A stretch of 64,000 bases of DNA from Halioglobus sp. (lineage in GTDB: Bacteria; Pseudomonadota; Gammaproteobacteria; Pseudomonadales; Halieaceae), in contig JAGRIE010000007.1 of assembly GCA_020443425.1 (NCBI GenBank), forward strand, positions 70,868-134,867, written 5' to 3'. Positions 40,701 to 48,000 of the stretch are shown here, piece after piece. How positions within the stretch are numbered: the stretch's first letter is position 1; every line of letters starts with the position of its first letter. The translations under genes were made by a program, and so were the position numbers. Under the pieces are notes generated by a model that made no database searches, had not been told where the DNA came from, and was given only the letters and a program-made list of their open reading frames with translations.

Positions 40701-40887
40701 GCTGCTGGGTGAGACGTCACTGCAGGCCCAGTTCCTGATTCCGGCAGCGGTATCACTGGGCTACGGGATACTGTTCGCGACCGTCATCACCCTGATACTG
40801 ATTCCGGCGCTGTTGCGTATCCAGTACGATGCCCACAGCGTACTCCATCGATTGTTCTCACAAGGGCGGGCCGAACAAACATGTTGA
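37747..40887 (+). CDS. RND efflux permease (AcrB-like superfamily)
   Basis: Proton-driven inner-membrane pump of 1046 residues with twelve predicted helices and two periplasmic loops. Helix 4 has MALGIVVDDAVVVGESVYTER, where the paired Asp residues form the proton relay. The N-terminus is ERGIVAWFASNSVAANLLMIMVI. The sequence falls among the broad, mostly uncharacterised RND permeases rather than close AcrB; substrate unknown. It overlaps the response-regulator gene by 7 bp, linking pump and two-component system in one operon. Confidence 0.94.
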   Translation: MADSNPERGIVAWFASNSVAANLLMIMVILLGVFSLGSLRREAFPSIEPDTIKISISYDSGSAQQSEEGLAIKIEDQLEGVSGIKSITSTSTGSSATVSVEKQSDYDLDTLLLDVKAKVDAISTFPAEAKNPVIEKAEREEHSLWLQLYGDSDRQTLQQLADKLKDDLLAEDEISRVTVSGWLDPMMVVEIDEARLQAFGLSLSDIEDAINASSSTPLTAVLRNDDTYLQLQASKQAYTATDFAALPLITTTDGQQIRLGDVTTIRDTFDDNSSVLSRFNHHDSIAVQVITAGLGDISDTADAARRVADRWQHSAILPTGVQLDSWYDRSTNINDRLDLLVKNAIGGIALVFVLLALFLNLQVALWVAAGLPFIFFGTLYFMGDSFMGLTLNAFTTFGFIMALGIVVDDAVVVGESVYTERSAHGDTLANTVRGTMKVAVPTLFGVFTTVAAFFALSHIEGRLGVLYSQFAMVVTICLVLSIIESKLILPAHLAHIDTRKRAAGNPVSAFWQRCQAAADGGLNWLNQRCYRPLIQWALVHRYAVVLLFVALFLLVMSMPFTGAVRISFFPDIPGDTARAELTMSNDASFGMTHANLLAMEAAAYAADRQLSADPERVYIANLQVMSEADQSGKITLELDPDAPYDINEFTRQWQRLVGMPEGARTVAVQNTPRQVDALRIELRADSDDTLSRAGAAFRAELESVAGVSGINDNLQPGQPQLNLALTAEGKALGLSTNDLAQQVLQSFSGQVVQRYQRNSDEIEVKVRYPEVQRRNPTDVINARVRTADGTVVPLSSVADVSYGYTRDSITRIDSKRAAYISADVDKEILSATELVNRLRSEVSPKLERQFPGLDIHFAGEAEEQAETATSMEKMFALALLAIYMLIAIPLRSYVQPLVIMTAIPFGVVGAVLGHWLNDLPLGILSLNGIIALSGVVVNDSLLLVARFNETRSEHGDLHEAIATACSSRLRAVLLTSVTTFAGLMPLLGETSLQAQFLIPAAVSLGYGILFATVITLILIPALLRIQYDAHSVLHRLFSQGRAEQTC

Positions 40888-41573
40888 GCGTGTTACTGGT
40901 AGAGGATGATATCGATCTGGCCGCAACTGTGGTGCAGTACCTGGAGCTCGAGGGTATCCAGTGCGATCACGCCAGCAACGGTGTCTCCGGCCTGCATTTC
41001 ATCGCCAACAACCACTACGACAGCCTGCTGCTCGACATCAACCTGCCCCGGCTCGACGGGCTTGCGGTGTGCGAGCAATTGCGCGACAACGGCGACGACA
41101 CACCGGTGCTGATGCTGACGGCCCGGGACCAGCTCGACGACAAGATCCGCGGCTTCCAGGTCGGCACCGATGACTACCTGGTGAAACCCTTTGAGCTGGA
41201 GGAACTGGTGGCGCGGGTGCGGGCACTGGCAAAACGGCGCAGCGGCCAGTCCCGCCTGCTGCAGTGTGCCGAGGTGGTAATGAACCTCGACAGCAAAACA
41301 GCATCGCGCGCGGGGCGTCCGCTGAAGCTGTCCCCCACCGGGTGGCGATTGCTGGAGTTGCTGCTGCGCGCCTCACCGAAAGTGGTGTCGCGGGCAGCGA
41401 TAGAGCAGGCGCTGTGGGGCGACGAGCCCCCCGACAGCAACAGTTTGAAAGTACACCTGTTCAACCTGCGCCGGGTCATCGATGCAGAGGGAGAGACCCC
41501 GCTGCTCCACACCATTCCCGGACAGGGGTTTACACTGCGGGATATGACGGCGCCGGACGGGGGTGTGCAGTAA
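40881..41573 (+). CDS. OmpR/PhoP-family response regulator
   Basis: A 230-residue regulator. The receiver domain shows VEDDID at the acidic pocket, LLLDINLPRLDG with the phosphoacceptor Asp (about residue 52) and VKPF; the C-terminal winged helix has LSPTGWRLLELLLRASPKVV and DSNSLKVHLFNLRRVID. Encoded after the pump genes and followed, as TAATG overlap, by its kinase. The 11-bp repeat upstream of the operon is a plausible autoregulatory site. Confidence 0.94.
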   Translation: MLSVLLVEDDIDLAATVVQYLELEGIQCDHASNGVSGLHFIANNHYDSLLLDINLPRLDGLAVCEQLRDNGDDTPVLMLTARDQLDDKIRGFQVGTDDYLVKPFELEELVARVRALAKRRSGQSRLLQCAEVVMNLDSKTASRAGRPLKLSPTGWRLLELLLRASPKVVSRAAIEQALWGDEPPDSNSLKVHLFNLRRVIDAEGETPLLHTIPGQGFTLRDMTAPDGGVQ

Positions 41574-42844
41574 TGCGATTCGCACTCAGTTTGCGCTGGT
41601 TCGTCGGCCTGACATTCCTGCTGCTGGCGCTGACCCTGGTCGCCGGGTACTCGATGCTGTCTGCCGATTATTTCATCCGCGGTATGGACAATATCACCGC
41701 CCTGCAGATGGAAAAGGCAGCCCAGCGCTATCTCGCGAGCACCCCCGAACAGCAGCGCCGGCAGCCGCACAGGATTCTCGACTATACGGTGTACCCGCAG
41801 TGGCAGCAGGTTCCGGAGGCGCTGCGCGAAAAGGTGCAAGGCGCGCCGCAACGCAGTGGTGAGATGATCAAGGTTGCCAACCGGGATGAGGCCGGCGACA
41901 AGCGCTCGCTGGACTTCCTGTTTCGCTACGGTGAGGACGGCAATACGGTCTATGTCACCTTTCGCGTGTCGCCGGACACCGTGTCGGCGATGGTGAGAAG
42001 CAACGCCCGGCAAAACCGGGAGAAGCTGTTGATGATCAGTCTCGCCGCCGCGCTGGCACTGTCACTGGTTATCTGGCTGTTGCTGCGACGCATATCCCAG
42101 CCGGTCAACCGACTCGTGCAGTGGACCAGCAGTCTCGATACCAGCACCCTGAAAGCCGCACCGCCGGATTTCACCTACCCCGAACTCAATCACCTGGCGC
42201 AGCTGATACGCGGCAGCCTGTCGTCGGTGCAGGAGAGCCTCGATCGGGAACACCGCTTCCTGCGCCATACCAGCCACGAACTGCGGACGCCGATCTCCAC
42301 CATCCGCAGCAACGTCGAACTACTGCGCCGGCTACAGCTGAACTCACCGCCGCAGGACGGGCAGCAGCGGCAGGTGGTAGAGCGGCTGGACCGCGCCAGC
42401 CTGACCATGAAACACCTGACCGAGACACTGCTGTGGCTGAGCCGGGACAGTGCGGAAAACCTGCCGACGCGCGAGGTCATGCTGGACCAGTTGCTGGCAC
42501 AACTGGCAGACGAAATGGCGTACCTGCTGGAGGACAAACCGGTGCAGGTCACGCTCGATACCCAGCCCTGTCAACTGCTGCTGCCAGAGGTCGTGGTGCG
42601 TATCGTGGCCGGCAACCTGATCCGCAATGCCTTCCAGCACAGCTGGGAGGGACAGGTGCTGATCCGCCAGCGCGGGGCGACGCTGGAGATCAGCAACCCG
42701 CAGGAGGAAACGCAGGGTGAGGAGGACCTCGGCTTCGGCCTGGGCCTGAAACTCACCGAGCAGCTGTGCGCCAAACTGCACTGGCACTACCGGAACAGCA
42801 CCCAGCACAAGCTGCGTACGGCCACTGTCGACTTCGGCGGGTGA
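41573..42844 (+). CDS. sensor histidine kinase of the efflux operon
   Basis: A 423-residue membrane kinase: first helix about residues 8-28, a periplasmic sensor loop of about 120 residues, second helix about 150-170 (LMISLAAALALSLVIWLLL), a HAMP-like linker, the His box SHELRTPISTIRSNVELL and an HATPase domain with GNLIRNAFQHSW (N box) and the G-rich LGFGLGLKLTEQL. The open frame reaches back to 41264 inside the regulator gene, but the ATG at 41573 overlapping its stop (TAATG) is the real start. The C-terminus is a little short after the G2 box. Confidence 0.92.
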   Translation: MRFALSLRWFVGLTFLLLALTLVAGYSMLSADYFIRGMDNITALQMEKAAQRYLASTPEQQRRQPHRILDYTVYPQWQQVPEALREKVQGAPQRSGEMIKVANRDEAGDKRSLDFLFRYGEDGNTVYVTFRVSPDTVSAMVRSNARQNREKLLMISLAAALALSLVIWLLLRRISQPVNRLVQWTSSLDTSTLKAAPPDFTYPELNHLAQLIRGSLSSVQESLDREHRFLRHTSHELRTPISTIRSNVELLRRLQLNSPPQDGQQRQVVERLDRASLTMKHLTETLLWLSRDSAENLPTREVMLDQLLAQLADEMAYLLEDKPVQVTLDTQPCQLLLPEVVVRIVAGNLIRNAFQHSWEGQVLIRQRGATLEISNPQEETQGEEDLGFGLGLKLTEQLCAKLHWHYRNSTQHKLRTATVDFGG

Positions 42845-42892
42845 CGCGCGGACCGCAGCCCGGCGCCAGCCGCCCGCACAGCGTGTGCTGCG

Positions 42893-44335
42893 CTAGAGGT
42901 TTTCCTCCGCAAAGGCCGCCAGCCGGGAGCGCACAATCCCGTTCACGTGCATGATGCCGGCGTGTGGATAGGCCTTGGTCTTCTCCACCAGATAGGTCAG
43001 GCCAGAGGTGAGTGGCGAAATATACTTGTTGTCGATCTGGGCGAGATTGCCCAGCACCACAATCTTTGAATCCGCCCCCAGCCGGCTGATCACCGACTTG
43101 AGCTGGAACTGGGTCAGGCCCTGGGCTTCGTCGATAATCACATAGGCGTTGTTGAACGAGCGGCCGCGCATGAAGTTGAGTGATTTGAACTGGATATTGG
43201 CGCGCTCTTTCACATAGCTGATGCTGCCGTTGCAGGATTCGTCGGCACCGTGCAGGATCTCCAGGTTGTCGTCAAACGCTGCCAGCCACGGCGCCATCTT
43301 CTCCTCCTCGGTGCCGGGCAGGAAGCCGATATCCTCTGCGATGGGCGGTGTCGAGCGCGCGACAATCAACTTGCTGAACTTGCGCTGCTCCAGAATCGCA
43401 TGCAGACCGTACGCCAGCGCCAACAGCGTCTTGCCGGAACCGGCGGGGCCGGTCATCACCGTCATATCCACCCCGTCGTCATCCAGCAGCGACATCGCCA
43501 TCGCCTGCTCCAGGTTGCGCGGCGCCAGGCCCCAGAAGCGCTTGTTCATCAGGCTGTCACGGCTGTCGCAGCGCAGGTAGACAAAGTCCCGGTCGACCCG
43601 CTTCACAAACGCCATAAACTCCTGATCGTCGTACACGAACATATTGGGATAGGCCTGTGGCAGCGATTTGCGCGGCACCCGGTGCAGCGTGCAATCATCC
43701 TCCCGCAGCGTATCCACCTCACTGATGGTGGACCAGAAGTCACCACTGAGATGCTCGTAGCCGGTCGCCAGCAGGTCGATGTCATCGAGCACGCGGTCGC
43801 GGCGATAATCCTCAACATGCATCAGGCCCGAGCCCTTGGCCTTGATCCGCATATTGATATCTTTCGTCACCAGGCAGACGAATTCCTTGGGGTTCTCGGC
43901 CTGCAGGCGCAGCGCCACATTGATGATGCGGTTGTCGTTGGCCTGGTCCGGGGTGCCGTCCAGATACGGCACCTCACTGTTGGCGGTGAGCCGCTGGTCC
44001 GGGAAGATGGCCAGCGTCCCCGGCGCCGAGCCGTCCAGCACCGCGCCTGGAATCGGCACCCCGGCCTGAATCGCCTGCGGCGATGCCGCCTCCACCACCT
44101 TGTCGATCATATTGATTGCGATGCGCGCCTCCCGGCTCACGGTTTTGTCGTGGCGGTCCTTGATGTGATCGAGTTCTTCCAGCACGGTCATGGGGATGAC
44201 CAGATGATGTTGCTTGAAGGCCGTGACGGCCATCGGGTCATGCAGCAGGACATTGGTGTCCAGTACATAGGTTTTCTTGATAACAGCTTTCAGGGGGGTG
44301 GTTTTTTCTACACGCAGCGTAGAACCTGAGTCCAT
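42893..44335 (-). CDS. PhoH family protein with N-terminal PIN domain
   Basis: A 480-residue PIN-PhoH protein: a PIN-type ribonuclease domain (about residues 18-190, beginning YVLDTNVLLHDPMAV) fused to a PhoH ATPase (about 250-470) with Walker A TGPAGSGKTLLALA and Walker B VIIDEAQGL. Family members of this architecture have been linked to RNA helicase/nuclease activity. The ATG at 44335 has AGGA about 8 bases upstream. It converges with the kinase gene at a 48-bp gap and is preceded by a long intergenic region. Confidence 0.92.
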   Translation of the reverse strand: MDSGSTLRVEKTTPLKAVIKKTYVLDTNVLLHDPMAVTAFKQHHLVIPMTVLEELDHIKDRHDKTVSREARIAINMIDKVVEAASPQAIQAGVPIPGAVLDGSAPGTLAIFPDQRLTANSEVPYLDGTPDQANDNRIINVALRLQAENPKEFVCLVTKDINMRIKAKGSGLMHVEDYRRDRVLDDIDLLATGYEHLSGDFWSTISEVDTLREDDCTLHRVPRKSLPQAYPNMFVYDDQEFMAFVKRVDRDFVYLRCDSRDSLMNKRFWGLAPRNLEQAMAMSLLDDDGVDMTVMTGPAGSGKTLLALAYGLHAILEQRKFSKLIVARSTPPIAEDIGFLPGTEEEKMAPWLAAFDDNLEILHGADESCNGSISYVKERANIQFKSLNFMRGRSFNNAYVIIDEAQGLTQFQLKSVISRLGADSKIVVLGNLAQIDNKYISPLTSGLTYLVEKTKAYPHAGIMHVNGIVRSRLAAFAEENL

Positions 44336-45003
44336 AAGGAAATCCTCATAACAAAAGTACGAAAAATGGGTGAGAGAGAGCGCTGCAAAAATCCCGATAC
44401 GTCCGGTCGGATAGAGTGTGAAAAGGAGGGTTGGAGAAAACGTCGTGGGTGTTCAGAGGGTGTAGGCAGCCCCAGTGGCTTGATCTCACTGGCGGTGTAG
44501 TGGTGCACACTGTTTGACACAGGACAATCTGCTACAGGCAGATCGCGCGGTGTCCGGAAATTCATCAAAGGCACATCCCGGCGGATTGCGACCGCTTCGC
44601 AAGGATTATTAAGTGCGGTGCGCGGGCGTGTCAAGGCACGGTTGCTGAATTTATTGTTACAGCGGCAAATCTGTGGCGGGATTCGCAGTGACGCGGTGGC
44701 GTTGCGGTGCGTCTGCGCACGTTACAGGCTTTAAACATTTTCCTGGCCGAGGGGGGGGCAACAGAGGGGGGAGGTTCACATCCTTGTGAAGTTACATCCA
44801 TGTACTCCTTGCTACAGCGGGTTTTCCTTTTCGCGCCGGGCTGGACCGCGAACGCGTGACACCGTGCTTTCCTTTGCACACCCTAAGACTGTCTCAATAA
44901 CACCGTACTCTCGGTATCTGGGCGTATTATGGTCGCTGGGATCGGGCTGCGCCATGCACGGAAGTTTAGGCCAGGGGATTAGGCGCGCGCGAGTGCGCTG
45001 CTG
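44336..45003. other. 668-bp intergenic region without a clear gene
   Basis: Upstream of the phoH-like gene and downstream of the giant three-domain gene. The short frames inside lack family signals and coding character. Notable content: homopurine runs near 44750-44775 (eight and six G), and two adjacent hairpins at 44775-44804. No tRNA cloverleaf or clear intrinsic terminator was found; the giant gene has no obvious terminator immediately after its stop. Confidence 0.6.
44775..44804 (-). ncRNA. CsrA/RsmA-like GGA hairpins, possible regulatory RNA or leader
   Basis: Read on the minus strand, TTCACA-AGGA-TGTGAA (44775-44790) is a perfect 6-bp stem with an AGGA loop, and GTACATGGATGTA (44793-44805) is a second near-identical hairpin. 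Both fit the known CsrA consensus RUACARGGAUGU. Further GGA triplets on the same strand occur within about 75 bases upstream (AAAGGAAAG, AAAAGGAAAA, CAAGGAG) and one downstream. A GGA-rich small RNA or a leader of the phoH-like gene are possibilities; no clear promoter or terminator was seen. Confidence 0.35.
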
Positions 45004-48000
45004 TCAGGCTTTCAGTTCATGCTGTGCCAACAGCGTGTTCGATTCGTCGAAACAGGCTACGCGCACCCCGCCGGTGGTGGCCTCGACCCGCACAAACTGG
45101 GAGTAGTGATCAGACAGCAGGGTATTGGTGCACGCAATCGCAAGCGACGGCCTGGTATGCACGGGCAGCGCGTGGGACTGGTCCCAGAGGAAATCTTCAA
45201 CATGCGCATTGGCGAACGGCAGCGGCGCGTACAGCCCGGAGCTGACGATTTGCCAGACCTCCACCACCGGGTTGCTGCCGTCGAGGCTGAGCCGCAACCT
45301 GGACACCGCTGACAGGTGCGCGTCGCCACCGACAAAAACCACGTTGGCAATGCCGCGCTCGGCGATGAATTGCAGCAGGCTCTCCGCGGTTTGCGGGTAT
45401 CCGGCCCAGCCATCCTGCTGGCGCCAGGTGGCGGGCGCGCGCAGGTAGCTGATCGGCAGGGGTGCGAGGATACTGCCCGACACAATGAACTTCGGCGCCC
45501 GCGGATGATCCCGCTGTGCCGCCGACAGCCAGTCGGTCAGCGCACCGTACTGCGCATCTTTCATCAGGTGGTGGCGCCCGGGATCGTTGCTGTCGCGATA
45601 GTCGCGCTCGCTTCGGGTATCCGTCATGAAGACAGGGAAATCACACTCCTGCGGATGCGCCAGCGCGTAGTAGTGCAAGCTGCAGGCCGGCTCCCCATGC
45701 ACCGCCCGGGTGCTGCGTCCGGACCCCAGATACCGCGCCGCCATCGCCGCGGCGTAGTCATGGCTGTCCCCGGGCGTTACCGGCAGGTCGGTCGGCGAGC
45801 CCGACCAGTCATCGACCTTCTCGTGATCGTCCAGCGCAAAGTGTGTGGGGACCTGCTGCACCAACCGCGCGAAATTGGGCGAGCACTGTGCGCCGAAGGC
45901 GCGGTGATAGCGGTCACTATACTTGGCCTTCTGTGACTTCATCTCCACCAGCTGGTCGGTGGCGTCCGCGTAGATCTGGTCGCCGATCAGGAGCAGCATC
46001 TGCGCCCCTGTTACCGCCGTGACCTGGCGCTCGATGGCGGCGTACACCTTGTCCGACAGGGCGTTGTCGACTATGGAGCCGGGGTAGCGGCAGGAACCGA
46101 CGATAAAACACATACCCGGCCGCGGCTGATGTGCGGCGTCGGCACGCAACCTGTGCAACCAGGCCTCGTCTTCGTACGCCAGCGTGGCACCCGCGTCCAA
46201 CCGGTGATGCGACAGCCTGCCACGCAGCGACAGCCGGATGCGGCCGGGCGTGTCGACCTCCACGTCAATCATGCGGAACCGCGGTATGTCGGCACGGGAC
46301 GGCGCCGGCACCGCAAGTTCGAACTCTGCCACCTCCCGGCCACCCGACACCTCCAGCTTGTCGGGCTGGTAGGTGACGTTGGTCCTCAGCTCCGCCCAGA
46401 CCCGCAGCCTGATGCGCCCATCCTCCACCCAGGCTGCGCGCAGGATTGGCCCGGTCAATGGTTTCGCCAGATAGGGCTCCTGCCAATCGGGCTCGCCCTG
46501 TGCACCGGGGAAACTGTGGGGGTCGCGCAGAAAATTGACATAGTCCCCGAAGCAGCTTGCATGTGCGTTCTCCGCGAAGATCACATCCATGTGCCCGTAG
46601 TCCGGATAGATTTTGTAGCGCACCGGGATTCTGTCGCCCTGCGGCGCTGCGCCAGGTGGCGATGCAGGCGAGCCGTTCAGGATATCGTGCAGGCGCCTGG
46701 CCGAGCGTCTCGCCGAATGCGGATTGAACACCCGGCTGTCATTGCCGTGTATGAACAGGATGGGGAACTGCCAGTTGTTGCGTATATTGCTCGCCGTGAG
46801 GTAGGTGTTCTCACCCTCGCGATCGGTGATCCTGCGCAGGCTGGAGTAGTAATACAGATGCTGGTAGACGCTGGCAGGCGCAGGCCCCAACATCTGTGTG
46901 AACGCCTCATGCGTCCCATCCGACAGGTTTTTATGGTTCCACATCCGGCCGTACAGGAAGGTCATCCTGTCACAGATACCCTGCGCCAGCTCGCTGCCGC
47001 CAAAGTCGCGGTGATCATCCTTTTCCAGCTCATTGATCCTGGCGAGGCTGAACGCAAGCCGATCGAGGATGTTCTGCACACCACCGGCACCCTTCGCCGG
47101 ATTGGGCTCGAGAATCTCCTCCGGCACCCACTCGCGGTAGAAATTGCCAAATTTCGCCCGCAGGCGATTGGCGGGTGACGGCATCACCCAGGGATGTATC
47201 GCATTGGTCACGGCCGCCTCGATACGCGCACCGATATCCCTGTCCCTGAGTGCGGCCATCGCCAGCGTACAGGCGCCGACACAGTGTCCGAAAACGGCGA
47301 TTTTGTCGCGACCTGTCAGTTCACAGACCTTGCGGATGGCCGCGGGGATATCAAACCGGGCGATCTCGTCCATGCTCCACTGCCGGTCTTCCGGGCTCAG
47401 CGCCGGCAACACCAGGTTACTGAGACGGTAGTCCAGCAGCCAGACGTCGAACCCCTCGTCATAGCAGTAGGCTGCGAGGTTGGTAATACCCGGCAACCAG
47501 AAGATCTGCGAGCCCTGCGCGAGCCCGTGCAGCATCAACAGCGGTTTCGCGTTCTCCCGTCCGTAACGCGTCAGCCGCAGCGTGACCGACCGCGCAGACC
47601 CCTGTTGCAGGGGAACGTCAAAAAACACCGGCGCATCCGGCGCCACCACACCGCTTTTTGGCGTGTGCAGGGCCGCCGGCTGCGGCCGCTCAGGTGGCGA
47701 CTCACGGTACTCCAGCCCCCCGAACTCCCAGAAATTGGTGGCGAACAGCGACCGCGCCACAAACCCCGCAAGACCGCCGGCGAACAACAGGCTGCGCGGC
47801 AGATTGGCAGACGCTGTGATGGCCACGAGGCCAGGGTCCAGCAGCGACTCGGTATTCACCCCCAGCCGCCCGCCACAGGACTGGCCGTCGCGCTGGGCAA
47901 TCCGGATATCGAGGTTGAGCAGGCCGTCCCACATCCTGTCGATATCCGGGCTGTAGCCGAGTACCTTCTGGCCCTCAATCGAGACACCCGACGCCCGGTG

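Noticed and set aside
44631-44879. 82-codon frame on the minus strand in the intergenic region
   Set aside because: It covers the GGA hairpins, is rich in Arg, Pro and Cys, lacks a ribosome site and looks like chance translation of a structured non-coding region.
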